Source of the DNA: Apoderus coryli
Taxonomy: Eukaryota > Arthropoda > Insecta > Coleoptera > Attelabidae
Length of the DNA: 64,000 bases
Reading direction: 5' to 3'
Assembly (NCBI GenBank): GCA_911728435.2
Contig: OU452202.1
Span: 13,867,135-13,931,134, forward strand
The notes beneath the pieces were generated by a model. It saw nothing but the letters and a program-made list of their open reading frames with translations. It was not told the origin of the DNA and searched no databases. The position numbers and the translations under genes are program-made. Shown here piece after piece: positions 10,184 to 21,800 of the stretch. Numbering within the stretch: position 1 is the first letter of the stretch; the number at the start of each line of letters is the position of its first letter.

Positions 10184-10834
10184 TTACCACGGCCGCCACA
10201 CTTGTTCTTTGATGGTAGCAACTTTAAGTAGACCTGAAGTTGCCGAACAATCCATAGGTTGTGATGATGGTGATGGACTGTTTCTGGATGAGGTCGAACT
10301 AGCTGGAGTAAGCGGCATTGCATAAGTTGTGGTGTTATGAATTTCACTAACTCCACAAACCGGTGAGACTGGTGGTGTGTACGATTGTGAATTCACTTGG
10401 ATTACAAGCGGTGAAACTTTATCCATTTCGTTGAGTTTATGACCCAAATGTGTCATAAGTTTGGTGCCTAATTGTACATCAACTCCCGGAGTTGCTGCTA
10501 AACACCTGGAAACTTCATTGGCACAATGTGTGTATCCAGCACGGAAGCGGTCAGCATCTACGACTGGATTTGTTGATAAACGTTGTTGGCGACGTAGTTT
10601 ATGTAAATGACGCACAGTTAATTCCAAAATATCAGCTTTTTCAAGCTTGGATACGTTTTCGCCTTCACTTTGTAGTGCTGTCACCATTAATTCTTTGAGT
10701 TCATCCAAACATCTATTGATTCGAGCACGACGTTTCCGCTCCAACATTGGTTTCATAACTTTCCGGTACTGATATGTACGAGAAATTGGTTGGGGTTCTT
10801 CAACCACCACACTATTAGCGTAAGCAGACGACAT
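10184..10834 (-). CDS. E(spl)-bHLH: Enhancer of split HES-type bHLH-Orange transcriptional repressor
   Basis: A complete, intronless 216-residue nuclear repressor of the Hairy/E(spl) family. Residues about 21-82 are the bHLH domain. Its basic region [13 protein letters not shown] contains the Pro typical of HES proteins, followed by helix 1 (CLDELKELM), a loop, and helix 2 ([14 protein letters not shown]). Residues about 95-138 are the Orange domain ([18 protein letters not shown]...). The protein ends exactly in WRPW, the Groucho-binding tetrapeptide. A Ser/Pro-rich linker (150-200) joins them. Such proteins are made in response to Notch, bind CACGYG or CACNAG sites and silence proneural genes. 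The ATG at 10834 is the first in the predicted transcript (start near 11003, 5'UTR about 169 nt). The promoter has Su(H) and proneural sites and the 3'UTR has K and Brd boxes. Which Drosophila paralogue is closest (m-beta or m-gamma are likely) cannot be settled by eye. Confidence 0.97.
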   Translation of the reverse strand: MSSAYANSVVVEEPQPISRTYQYRKVMKPMLERKRRARINRCLDELKELMVTALQSEGENVSKLEKADILELTVRHLHKLRRQQRLSTNPVVDADRFRAGYTHCANEVSRCLAATPGVDVQLGTKLMTHLGHKLNEMDKVSPLVIQVNSQSYTPPVSPVCGVSEIHNTTTYAMPLTPASSTSSRNSPSPSSQPMDCSATSGLLKVATIKEQVWRPW

Positions 10835-10999
10835 TGTTTATAATTTATAAAAAGTCTTTAAACACAAGTATAACGCGAACAATTGCGCGGGAACAAAACA
10901 AAACAAATGAACACACGTAAAAAAACTATCGAAGAAATTTGACTGAGCTGTAAGTCGAGAACAACACTTGGTATGTTACTCTAGAAAGCGTCAGACAGT

Positions 11000-11036
11000 G
11001 AATGAATGTTAATCGGTGGTAGGGTGAGTATTTATA
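11000..11036 (-). promoter_or_regulatory. HES core promoter: TATA box and initiator
   Basis: TATAAATA (11029-11036) and TCATTC (11000-11005, Inr consensus TCAKTY) on the minus strand. The first T of the TATA box is 33 bp from the initiator A at 11003, a normal spacing. The m-alpha gene has the same two words at the same distance. Confidence 0.75.
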
Positions 11037-11082
11037 GACGCCGCGAGGTGTGTGTGACGTAGCCATCGTGAGGTTCGAATAT

Positions 11083-11115
11083 CGTGGGAACGATAGCAGA
11101 GAGAACGTTCCCACA
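11083..11115. promoter_or_regulatory. Su(H) paired site (SPS) of the HES gene
   Basis: CGTGGGAA (11083-11090) faces TTCCCACA (11108-11115) with 17 bp between. This head-to-head pair is the SPS element, on which two Su(H)/CSL-Notch-Mastermind complexes assemble cooperatively. It lies about 80-110 bp upstream of the predicted start. GAACGT (11103-11108) in the spacer is one base from the GAAAGT hexamer found in Drosophila SPS elements. Confidence 0.9.
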
Positions 11116-11122
11116 CTTTGGC

Positions 11123-11129
11123 CACCTGT
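11123..11129 (-). promoter_or_regulatory. proneural E-box ACAGGTG
   Basis: Matches RCAGSTG, the binding site of Achaete/Scute-Daughterless dimers, 7 bp from the SPS. SPS plus this A-type site is the known code for Notch-proneural synergy. Confidence 0.75.
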
Positions 11130-11147
11130 GGCAAGCAGAGGCCTGAG

Positions 11148-11159
11148 CGCGTGCAGCTG
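11148..11159. promoter_or_regulatory. HES site CACGCG overlapping proneural E-box GCAGCTG
   Basis: CGCGTG (11148-11153, CACGCG on the minus strand) is a HES-type repressor site. GCAGCTG (11153-11159) matches RCAGSTG. They share one base, so autorepression and proneural activation could compete here. An N-box, CACGAG on the minus strand, follows at 11211-11216. Confidence 0.55.
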
Positions 11160-11229
11160 CCTGGTAAATGCCTCTCTCTCGCTTGTTCTTCTTTGGTAGT
11201 CTTTGTCTAACTCGTGGCCGGCACGCTTA

Positions 11230-12330
11230 CCGGGAAAGGCTAAAAAGTTATACATACCAATAACGGTCGACATTTATTGCTTCTTAAACATATACATATA
11301 AAGGTATGTGGTGGTATGTATTACATAGGCAGATATAAGATTTGAGAAGAGGCATAAATGTGGGTAATCACTTTTACTATTCATAGAGAGATATTTTTTG
11401 TGAATATTATGCATACCTACGTTTATTATAAAATAATAAATATTATACCTACCTACATTTCTGTTATTTAAGATCGCGATGTTATAGCAATTTTACGAAT
11501 ATGAACAGGTGTTAGGTACCTATTCTACATAATTATTTAGAAACATCTTTTCTCTAAAATTTGTTTAACTTGGTAGGTACTTGGTAGACTAAGATTTTCT
11601 ATTGTTTATAAAAAATAATAATTACTATGTACGTGCGATCTAAGCATCAAGAAATCTGTTGACAATTTTGTGAAAAAAAATCTAAGGCAATAAAATGTAT
11701 ACCTAGCTAGTTGGGAGTTTAAAAAATGTATTTATTATGTTGTTAGTCATATGATTACCGTATCTTTTGTCATTACATTATGTAGGTAATAATGTACAAG
11801 TTTGTTTTTATTTTGAAATACATAGTAGGTATGTAGGTGTATGTATGTATTTACAGCCATTTGATGTATTTCTTGTGTTGGAAATATAATTGTATGATTA
11901 AGAAAGTTATCTAAGTATAAACCGAACATGTTCGGATTATAGCTATTAATTTCTAAGCATTGGAAGTTTTTGTAAACCGGCCAACTTTCTGTTCGGATTA
12001 TCCATACATTACCGTACTAAAAAATTATCTTGAAAGAAAAGTGATCTTAACGCTGGTAGAGCAGGTATTTTTCTTATTTCTGGTTTTTTCAAATTGAATA
12101 TCTATTATTATTCGCTAATATAAAGTATAAGTAAATGACTAATAAAAAGTATACTTACCTGTGGATATATAGTTAAAGATAAATGCTTACATGAGAATGG
12201 GTTTAAATTTTCAAAATGTGTTTAAACTATTACGTTGAATAAAATGAGATGAGTTGAATGGAATTATTCAAACAATTTAGTTTTTTTTTTTCTGAAGTAA
12301 TCCATCAATCGAGGAGTGAATGTTATTGTT
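11230..12330. other. gene-free upstream flank of the HES gene
   Basis: No gene. A further RCAGSTG site (ACAGGTG) lies at 11505-11511, about 500 bp upstream of the predicted start. The rest is A+T-rich with short GTAGGTA-type words. Confidence 0.4.
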
Positions 12331-13404
12331 TGAATAAAAGACGTCTACTCCACAAAAAATCTTTATATACACGTTGAAACCGTTATAATTTGCCAGACAT
12401 GTTTCGGACTACAACGTCCATCATCAGTGGCTAAGGAACCTTATATAATGCGGTTAGATGAGGGGGTTAAACTTCATATGAACTTAATGTAGGGTCTTTT
12501 CACATTGATTTTCAATTTAAACGTTTATATAATGTCTGTAAAGTAATGACTTAAATTAGAATATGATGTAATATTATTAAATCAGTTGGAGTCTTACCAT
12601 TTTATGGAAAGTGGTTTTTTTTTAAAATTAAGCATAATGAAAATAAATTGGTTTTAAAACATTAACATTTGTGCATTATTTCAACTTGTGTTTCTTTGTA
12701 CTTTTCTTTTTTCTTCATATTTAATTGTAAGTTGTAATATTTTGAAGAGCTGGTAAGATTCCACCAGTGTGGTTTTAATGTCTACAAATTGGACAAGACG
12801 ACAAAATGTTGAGTGGCGAGATGAAGATAGTTGTATATCTGTTATTAGGTTTCAGCCAAAGTTACACATTTGGTGTTTAAGGTGAAGTGAAGTGAGGTGG
12901 GAAGTCATATGAGGTGAGTATATAAAGGAGGTTTAATTTAAATGAATTAATTGGGAGGTTTGGTAAGGTGTTGAGAAGAATAATTTGTTGTATGTGAAGT
13001 CCATGTTTAATGTCTCTACATTTGTTGTTTACGGATATATTAATTTATTTAATTTGATGTTCGATGAAAAGGTGTCTGTGGATTAATGAGTCTATTGTCT
13101 GTGTTTAAGAAGAAGGGAAATGTTATGTTATAACCTAACATTTGCTTGTTTATTTATATTTGTAGGTTATGGGGCTTATTTTATGGGAGGCTTGGGTGGT
13201 GGGTTATGTTGTGTTAAACTTAAGGGAATTGAAGAATGGGAGGCAGTCGAATTCGAGTTGGTCATTTACGCAAGTGTACTTGGTGTTCTTTTTATATGAA
13301 TTAATTTCCATGGCTTCCAAGACATTCAGCATTGTGCTTTTAAGACAGGAGTGGAGCATTTCAGCATTTTGATCGATGGAAAAGGAGTAGACGTCTTTTA
13401 TTCA
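12331..13404. mobile_element. repeat unit bounded by 21-bp inverted ends, carrying a hammerhead motif
   Basis: TGAATAAAAGACGTCTACTCC (12331-12351) is the exact inverse of 13384-13404. ATTCAAACAATTTAG just left (about 12266) and ATTCAAAACAATTTAG at the right end (about 13400) form a direct repeat that may be a target duplication. The hammerhead-like sequence lies about 40 bp inside the left end. The interior, G/T-rich on the plus strand around 12830-13200, has no reliable protein. Confidence 0.55.
12392..12431 (-). ncRNA. hammerhead ribozyme motif
   Basis: On the minus strand: stem I GCCA/TGGC closes the motif, then the core CTGATGA, stem II GGAC-GTTGTA-GTCC, the core GAAA, and stem III drawn from ACATGT, followed by the cleavage triplet GTC. 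All invariant hammerhead positions are present. Stem III is the 6-nt palindrome ACAUGU, too short to fold alone but able to pair between two RNAs, as described for the dimeric hammerheads of Penelope-like elements and retrozymes. Assignment is from the sequence pattern; activity is not shown. Confidence 0.7.
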
Positions 13405-14239
13405 AAACAATTTAGATTTTGTTTAAGAATCTGTTACTGCCTTATGTTTTGTACAAACAGAGGTTTATTTTAATTATAAAAAATAATTTCCTCATAGCCT
13501 GTTAAGTTTTTTTATATACAGGATGATCATAATAAAGATTGCTTAAAATAAATCTCTGGATTTCTTGAGATGATATTGAAATAAAATAAAAACATTACTT
13601 CAGCATAATTATAGTTTCTTAAATATAAAATTTAGCCTCAATTGGAGGTACATAAATAAATTATTATACAGCCACAGGTATAATTAACAAAAAACATTTG
13701 ATAGCTGAACCTCAACCTCAAAACTTGAAGATTTGCTCCTTAGCAATTGTTCAGGTTTATGAAATCTTTTGGTAACATACGAGTGTCTTTGATTTCATTC
13801 TTTTTTGGTAAAATATATTAAGTTTTTAGGTACCGGTAATTTTAATATAAATTCGATGAGTTTATTTATCTACTTTGGAGTTGTCATTAGTTGGATTTCT
13901 ACAATAATTTTATGAATTATTCCCAATTTTGCGGCCAATCTGCAATTACTATATGTTTTTAATATTACATACAGTAAAGACACATCAACTGGATGATGCT
14001 GTTGATCAAGTGTCCGCGGAAGCTAAATATATTCCAAGCATTAATGAGCTGATTAGACAATATTGACATGGTCTTCTTGCAACCTCTCCGAGGATCAATT
14101 CGAAGTCGCCAATATTAGCCTGCGAAATAAAATGAGGATATCCCAACCCAACCCAATGTTTTAAATAATTGTTACTCTTAAAGTAGATGTCTTACTGGTT
14201 TACCTAATTTGAATTTTAATTAAAAAATATCAAAAATCG
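13405..14239. other. gene-free stretch
   Basis: No gene. CAGGATGATCATAATAAAGA near 13520 resembles an isolated repeat end. Confidence 0.4.
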
Positions 14240-15623
14240 TGAAATATATACAGGGTAATATATATCCAAATAACATTTGATGAAAATTGAGGTGTAGCTT
14301 TGCTATACAATTATTTTGCATGCGTTTTCTTATAAAGTAAGGTCTGCTTTTTCCGATTCCATATGATACTATTAGATTTACTCATACAGGGTGGTCAAAA
14401 AAGAATACTGAAAACGATGTTAGAAAAACAGTTGAAAGCCAATTTCTTCAGATAGAACAGGTATATTTTAATAATTTTATCTGACTTATCATTAAAAATG
14501 ACGGGATAATTGTAATAGGTTGTCGATTCCGAAAATGCATAGTTTTCGAAATATCCGCAATGTAGGTAACATTTTTTTACAGTACCGTTGACTAGGTATA
14601 TGCTCGAATATTATTTTGGCTAGGTAATTAATTTAATTAGCCATGAAAATAATTGAGACTGTTTTTTTTGACAGTAACATAAATAAATAAAAAAATCAGT
14701 AAATAATAAATAAATTAGTACATTTTATCTTTAGTTGTTTTTTTGGTTATTCCGCCTTCTTAATCTTAATTTTTAATAGTTAAAACTCGTGTTGATTTCT
14801 TCATTTTTTGTATCTAGTTCTAGGTTTTTGGAATACTCAATTTGTATAGCTACAAATCAGTAATTAAATTGATAAAGTAGCCCAATCTTAAGTTACGTTA
14901 TTTACGTTTTGTTTTCTTTTATATTTAACTGCATAGAAGAAAACCTAAATTCGACGAGATGACTTCGGTGTAATAATTTGTTTATGTATATAAAAATATT
15001 TATCTATCAATGATTGTTGAATGTTACATTGCCGATATTTCGAAAACTATGCATTTTCGGAACTGACAACCTATTACAAATTTGCCCTCATTTTTAATGA
15101 TAAGTCAGATAAAATTATAAAAATATACCTTCTCCATTTGAAAAATTGACTTTCAACGGTTTTCCTAACATCGTTTTCAGTATACTTTTTTGACCACCCT
15201 GTAACAATAAATCTGAAAATATCATATGGACTCGGAAAAAGCTGACCTTACTTTATAAGAAAACGCGTGCTAAATAATTAACAAAGACTTCCTTATCAGA
15301 AAAACAATGTGATTATTATTTAGCGCAAAAATGTCAATTTTGACATAAATCTTGATATACGTCAAAAACGGCTCAATTTAGGCATAAGATGTGACGTACG
15401 AAACATGTGTAGATTCTTACGTAGAATCCACAAATTGAATAATATATAGGGTATTCTATTTCAAATACAAAGTAGCTATCTACTTCCGGTATAACCGGAA
15501 GTGTTATTTGAGTGGTATTTGAGTAGACCATATTGGACAATACAGATACCAAAATTTTCGAAATTCAATTCAAGGTGGTCTCTGAAATATTCTAATGGGT
15601 CGTTACCATAGGACACCCTGTAT
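14240..15623. mobile_element. composite fold-back repeat, copy 1
   Basis: Arms 14321-14575 and 15025-15271 are inverse copies and contain TACAGGGTGGTCAAAAAAG / TTTTTTGACCACCCTGTA. The right flank (15272-15623) ends CATAGGACACCCTGTAT and includes the palindrome CTTCCGGTATAACCGGAAG. The same blocks recur in the opposite order and orientation at 38777-39420, so both are copies of one family. No coding capacity. Confidence 0.7.
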
Positions 15624-16835
15624 GTGTATATGTTTTTATTGGATATTGTGTGATATTATAATTTTGGCATTCTCTCTAAATCCAAACGTTTTGTTGCGAA
15701 CAAGAATTTCCATATTGAGGTACTTTTCAAGTATTACCTAGGTATTCCTTTTCTAAAAATCTTATTTTAAAGTTCAGTTTGGTCATGATAGGTACTCGTA
15801 TCATAGGCAGCTTTTAATAATCAGTGCGGAAATACAAATATTCATTGTATGTAATTTAATCCTGAATAAGAAAATTCGTAAATTAGTTTGCTTCGCTTGA
15901 TTCCCCTCACAGGTTATTAAACAGCCTCCGTACAGTGGACACGTTTTATAACTATTCAATTATAGAATTTATCTGCTTCATCGTGCCTCATCTTTTTTTC
16001 TTCTTACCGTTCTCTTTTCTCTCGATTTAATCTCCACTGTAACAATAGACTGCTTGAATTTTGTTCCTACGTTTTGCGTCTTTATCATACGCTCGTGCTG
16101 TCCACGTTCCTATAGTATACCATGCAACATGTCCGTGAATTTAACTATTTGTAATTTGTGATAAATGCACTTTTACGGTTTATTTATAGATATTTTTATC
16201 AAAATGTTTATCTACCTAATTGGTTGTTGGTTACTTGCATATTTGTTCTTTTAAACGTAGTGTACTTGAGTTAGATGTGCAGGTCCCTGTGTTGTTAGTA
16301 AAGTTTTCGATTGTCGTAGTACCACAGCTAACATATGTATGTTAGCTGTGGCAGTACCTTGCAAATGTTTCGTTCTCAACAGTAGAGGATGGCCAAATTT
16401 AGACGTTATCTTATGGGAACTCATGTTTCTATCGACGATAGAAAAAAATTAACCAATGTACTCAAGGGTCAAATTTTATGAAAGGCTCACGCGTGCAAAC
16501 GAAATTTGGCTATCTGTAACGGTTAAGCCGCTAGGTGACGTTCCTCAATTTTGGTCGATTTCTTTTATGGCTTATAACTTTTTTGTTATTTGAGATAATT
16601 GATTTCTGCAAAAAGTTTCTCATAACACTTTTCAACGTAGAATAAGATATAGTAACCTGTTTTATTACAGGGCCATTCGTAAAGTTACTGTGACGAAAAA
16701 TAATTTGTTTCCTTATGGGACACCCTGTATAAGTTTGGATTTTCTTACAGCCCCTAAAATTTCCTTTTCAAAAATATATAACAAGTTATATATATGCCAA
16801 TGGCCATTATGACACAACGGCGCCGGCGCGGCTTA
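15624..16835. other. gene-free stretch with a repeat copy
   Basis: No gene. 16380-16560 is a diverged copy of 44030-44200; both contain TCTTATGGGAACTCATGTTT and a following CAAATTT-ATGAAA stretch. GGGACACCCTGTATA near 16718 is another repeat end. Confidence 0.5.
16322..16351. repeat. 30-bp perfect palindrome
   Basis: CCACAGCTAACATA, then TG, then TATGTTAGCTGTGG: two 14-bp arms with a 2-bp centre. It is not part of a recognised repeat. Confidence 0.85.
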
Positions 16836-18400
16836 AATATTTTTTTACCCTATTTTGACTTAATATCGAAAAAGCACCCTAATTTTCAATCGAAAATTCT
16901 CACGTCAAACTATCTGCTTTTTTAAAAAAGTTGTTGTGTTTTTTGTTCGTTGAAATCTCTACTTTCTGGTGGTATAAAAAAATATACACTACTATGGTAA
17001 ATGTTCTCAGAAAATGCAAATACTGAAAAAAACTCGAATCCGAAATTTCATTCATCATTATGTATAATTTTGAGCTATTTATTAAAATTTACACTATAGT
17101 TATTCGAAAAACGTACGATTTCATGTTATATTGATAAACAAAAAAATTACAAATCCATAAAAGAATCCAAAAGACATGCGAAAATGATTGTTCTAAATAT
17201 TAAAAATAGGATTTAAAACGGATTTCATCTAAAAAATGTGACTGCTGCTTGCATTCTAATTACTTCTCCATTAGTTTTTGTCCCTTTGATGGCATTTCTT
17301 CATCGTTAGATTCGACAAATCTTCCCGATTCTAGTGGATCTTCGAAATCTTCAAGACCATCACCGTCTTCGTCTCCAAGATTATTTCCGGTCTGCATTGG
17401 TTCTTCATCCACAATTTAATCTGAATCATCAACTTCCTCGTAGATTTTTTCTTCCACATTTGAGCATGTTTCAGAACCATGACAATTTGAGCATAAATTT
17501 GTGCATTTTAAACCATGTTTTCGGTAGTCACATTTTAAACTTTTACATCCAGTTTCACAGCTGCAGCAAATCGTTTTAAGCAATATTTCCGGAATTAATT
17601 CATTGTCTGTAAATTTGGGCATAATGCCGCGTTGATGTTGCTTCCAGCGCCAATCTGTTGCTGTCAGTTTGTTACCCAGCCAAGTCTGAAGCTGATAATA
17701 TGCCCTGTAACAATGTTGTTCTGCTGCACCTTCTGTGGGTGGGAGATTGGCCAATATGAAAGAAAATTTATTTCTTGCCAATTGATATTTTTGAAATCTT
17801 AATTGGTTCAGTGTTATATCATTTTTACATTTATTAATAGATTTGATTCCATTTTTTTATATCTTCTTTGCTCGCATCTTTTTTATAAAAAATATTGGGC
17901 AAATTTGACACATTTTTATCGGCTAATAAAGAGTTGACGATACTTTTCTTTCCTTTTTCGGCAAATCCCGATGTTGTATCGCAACCAGAAGTAAGCCCCA
18001 TACCTTCCTAGCCCCTTTCCCTCTTCTCTATGAAATACCTTTTGACGGGCTAACATTTTTCAAAGGTCACTCAGCATATAATTTAAAGAAGATTCGAAAA
18101 CTTTCTCAAAATATTGTAGCTGTCTTGTTAAATATTAAGTTTATTAACATATTTGGTTGTTAATTATAGTAGTATATTTCGATTAGCAATGTTTTTGTTT
18201 ATCAATATAACATGAAATCTTACGTTTTTCGAGTAATTAAAGTGTAAATTTTAATTTTCTGAGAACATTTAGTAGTGTATATTTTTTTATACCAAAAAAC
18301 AAACCCACTTTTTAAAAAAAAGCATATATTTTGACGTGAGAATTTTCGATTGAAAATTAGGGTGCTTTTTCGATATTAAGTCAAAATAAGGTGAAAAAAT
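16836..18400. mobile_element. transposon with long inverted repeats around a Cys-rich cargo gene
   Basis: The left arm (about 16842-17150) and right arm (about 18190-18396) are inverse copies. Examples are CGAAAAAGCACCCTAATTTT / AAAATTAGGGTGCTTTTTCG and the pair around TTGATAAACAAAAA / TTTTTGTTTATCAA. The arms contain CGTGAGAA, so that Su(H)-like word here is repeat-derived. No transposase was recognised. Confidence 0.65.
17416..17990 (-). pseudogene. transposon-borne protein with C-terminal cysteine cluster
   Basis: Of unknown function. The 5' part (about 17830-17990) reads GCDTTSGFAEKGKKSIVNSL, then after a frame change near 17830 comes NKFSFILANLPPTEGAAEQH and YYQLQTWLGNKL. The C-terminus has about a dozen cysteines in the pattern CCSCETGCKSLKCDYRKHG then CTNLCSNCHGSETCSN, and an acidic tail. 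The GCDTTS-F-GKGK box and this Cys-rich tail recur, from memory, in repetitive insect proteins, so I read it as cargo of the element at 16836-18400. The cysteine spacing resembles CXC (tesmin/TSO1-type) zinc-binding repeats, without proof. At least one frameshift, no good start seen. Confidence 0.5.
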
Positions 18401-20190
18401 GAATATTTTAAATCAAAAAAATTACTGTATGTTTGGCACATACAAAAGTAAGTTTTCACCAAATTTCGTGAAAAAATAAATTTTTTTGCAAAAGATAAAA
18501 ATAAAAAACCAAAAACTCGGTTATTCGAATTTTTCACATAAATTTTGAGGTTATGTGAAAAAAGTGTCAATACAAAAGTTGTAGATCTTTTTATTACCTT
18601 TTTAACTTTTTTTCATAGGACTTCATAGGCAGTTTTACCGAAAATCGAGATTAACCGTTTTTTACCCTAAAAAACTCACCCCTTCCTCCTACCCGACCTC
18701 AGATCGCCCGTAATTTATTCTCCTTTCATTTTTGTTATATTCTCTACCTTTTCCAATGGGTATCATCCTACCATAATTTTTTTCACTTTTTACCATTTTT
18801 AAAATTATCGACCCTGGTCTATTAGCTATTCGCATCAAATTAACTGAATATACAGGGTGTTACAAAAAGACGCGCAATATTGAAGGGGGTGATTTCTCAT
18901 TTTGAAAAAATATACACCTTGTATACATTTTATAATTGGCCTGTTACAGACATAATAAGAATTTTTATTATAAAATTTTGAAATAAGTACAACAATAAAT
19001 AACTATACTTATATACACTATATCGGTTTTGTTGTTGAAGATTAAAAAAAACAAATTGAAAATTATTCATTAGACGTCAATGATGACGTAAATGGATAAC
19101 GCTCATTTTTTTTTCAACATTGTTATCTCTATGTAGACATGAAAATATAACATATTATCCAGTTCATTTTACTTTTGCATTTGTTAATACATATTGTGCG
19201 ATTATTCGAAAGTGGCTATTATTAAGTTTAAGTAGTTACTGTGAATAATCATATAATAACTGGAGTTTTGTTTGGGCACTTGTAGTTTGACACAAAATAG
19301 TCTGAAGCAGTGATCATGAATTCCGTTCCGTTAATTTTTTTTTTTTTAATATTGTCCTCCTTCCAATAAGGACCTTACCCGTATCCGTTCAACTCACGCC
19401 AGTCCTGGATATTATAAAATTGCTATTATACAATTTTTATATAAAAAAAATATAGCATCAACCAATAATACCGGTATTATACTTATGCGAAGACTGTATA
19501 ATTTAATTTTACATTCATGAATGAAATCGTGAGAAACAGGAAATCTTTATTCTCGTTCGCTGAAAAATTGTGCTTAATTAACAGATTATATAAAAAAAAG
19601 AACGAGTAAAAGGCAGCATCAGTTTGATTGAGCATTAATTAAAAAACAAGTCATAATTAGAGCTAACAGTTATTCATTTTAATCAAAGGATGTATAAGAT
19701 ATATTTTACTGTATAGAGGAGCTCTAATATTGATAAATAAATAATATACGTGAAGATTTACATATTGATCACACTAGGAAACTTCACCAATTCCGGGATA
19801 GATAATAATCGTTAATTTTAAAAAACTAAGAGTTCGTTTTTCAAATACTCCGTGATATTACTTCATCCAAGCTATCTATACGCACGTTTTTATGTTGCAA
19901 CATATTTAACCTTAGAATATTATTGATCTGATCAGGACCTCAAGTAAAAGTATATCTCAACAGTCATATGCAGTATGCAGTCATTTCTAGAAGCATTTGA
20001 GAATTTGGTTGTTATTTCTTAACTTTTTATAAGTAAGCCAGGAGAAACCTTTCATAAGGACGTCTGTCTGCTGACCATCAACCTGAAAGCAATTAGAATA
20101 TAGATGTAGATTACTCTATTCTACATTCTACCACAACATGTAATAAGTGGTAATAACCGTTCTATAGATCAGATTTGAAAGTTACTAGTC
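18401..20190. other. gene-free stretch
   Basis: No gene. TACAGGGTGTTACAAAAAGA near 18851 is an isolated repeat end. A CGTGAGAA Su(H)-like word (weaker class) lies at 19528-19535. Confidence 0.4.
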
Positions 20191-20194
20191 AATA

Positions 20195-20539
20195 CTAACA
20201 ATACAGGTCTCCCCGCATGCAATTGTTACTGTAGATACAATTCCTGAGATCGTCGCTAAATATGCGAAACAAAAGAGGACCCAAATTAGATCCCTGTGGC
20301 TCTCCAGACGACGCGACATATTGATTCCAGTCAAAAGCATTAAACGATACATACTGATGTCTATCAAAAAGATAACACTTTAATAGCGATACAGCAGGCA
20401 CGCTAGTGAGGTTTCGGGGCAATACATCATGATTCGCGAATTCTGTATAGATTGCATTATATTGATAATTCACACGTTTTGGTTTTGATGATCGGTTAAA
20501 AGTAGTCTGGCTAACAATATTATTTTTACTGAAAATCAT
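20195..20539 (-). mobile_element. Jockey-type LINE reverse transcriptase fragment
   Basis: Reads YAFD-like and LKCYLFDRHQYV, then GEPQGSNLGPLLFRIFSDDL, the degenerate form of the reverse transcriptase block G(V)PQGS-LGPLLF. The YADD active site is not in frame. A short 5'- and 3'-truncated relic. Confidence 0.7.
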
Positions 20540-21780
20540 TCGACAAACACAAAGATCAACTACAAGCCACGTTTGTTGTTATTGTTATAAACCGCATTCG
20601 CGTGCCAAAACTGCTTGTTGTTGCTATTATTAGCTAGGAAATAAACGTACATAGGTAATTTTGATGTCAACACACATACGGGGCTCCCTTATATTATTAT
20701 TTCATTACAAGGTAGCAGCAGAAAGCAATTGAGCATAATAATATATAATACGAATGAGCAACGCAGTAGCGTACCCAGTTAGTAGTAGTAAGTGGAGTGG
20801 TAAATTTTTACAAAGACAAATAAAATAACTGAAACACCTTTAATTTTAAAAAAAGTATAGGTACAAATGATATACCTATATAATATTATAATTATTTTTC
20901 ACAAAATGGTAAGATCTATCTATACTAAAAAACAACCATGGGCTGACTAACAAAAGTATGCTTCCAGACTTCAATATAATATTAATAATACTAATAAATT
21001 GCTGATGAAACTGGATTAGTCCCGAAACATGTTTGGCTGTAAACAGTTTATTAAATTATAACTCCACTGAAGAATGGACTACTTTTTCAAATTGAAAACT
21101 GCTTTAGTTTAGTTGTTGTTTATGAAATACAGCGTAAGATTGTGTTTTATGCAACTCATGGTCTATATATTTTTTGTTCATTATTATTTTCTTTTGTTTA
21201 CGTAAACAAATATTAAGAGGAATTTGAAAAAACACAAATTAATTTTAAAGCGATAAAGATGTTTTTCAAAAATATATTAATACTCTTCGTTATTTTTGTT
21301 ATTTTCATTAATAAATATTTTTGTAATAATTATATAGAAGATAAAAGTAAGTTGGCTGTGATAACTTTAAACATAGGTACCTAGTGGATTTGCCATTTGT
21401 TACGTTAAATTTAATGTTTAAAGCGATCAATTCTCATTATAAAAACGCATTATGAATATTTGCATGACAGAAATACTGTTTTTCTACGACTGTCTTTATA
21501 AGCCTTTATGATATGTTCAATCATAATTTGAAATGTAGTACATTGTAATGCTGTTTTTCATTTCCCACAAGATGCTGGGAAATATTTAAAAATGCACGAG
21601 TAAATTTCCTGGTAGCATCGAGTATGAAAAATCACCATAGCAACAGCCTCGCGTTAAGCCAAGATTCCACCGAACACATCCCAGAACTGGGTTTTCCAAT
21701 AAGAGGTGTTATTTTGCATAGCCCACTATTTCGGTATATGTCACTTTTGGAGCTGTCATTTTTTGACATTTGACAAGTAG
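20540..21780. other. gene-free stretch
   Basis: No gene. Contains a decayed hammerhead-like sequence (21001-21038, plus) and one TGTGGGAA Su(H)-like site (21562-21569, minus). Confidence 0.4.
21562..21569 (-). promoter_or_regulatory. Su(H)-like site TGTGGGAA
   Basis: Exact YGTGGGAA match outside any recognised repeat. Single site; function inferred only from its position between two Notch-target genes. Confidence 0.3.
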
Positions 21781-21800
21781 AAACTACGCCATTAATAAAA

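Noticed and set aside
10492..10698. 68-codon plus-strand open frame
   Set aside because: Antisense shadow of the HES coding region.
10926..11273. 115-codon minus-strand open frame upstream of HES
   Set aside because: It spans the TATA box, initiator, SPS and E-boxes, so it is promoter sequence; it shows no domain.
12897..12904. GGTGGGAA, and similar words at about 49554 and 63832
   Set aside because: A purine at the first position is outside the YGTGGGAA consensus; used only as an informal background control.
17334..17579. 81-codon plus-strand open frame
   Set aside because: Antisense shadow of the cysteine-cluster gene.
16897..18344. CGTGAGAA Su(H)-like sites at 16897-16904 and about 18337-18344
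   Set aside because: They are the two arms of the same transposon inverted repeat, so not independent regulatory sites.
21001..21038. CTGATGA ... GAAACATGTT on the plus strand
   Set aside because: Has both hammerhead core boxes, but stem I does not pair, stem II is only about 3 bp and the cleavage triplet is GTT. Treated as decayed.
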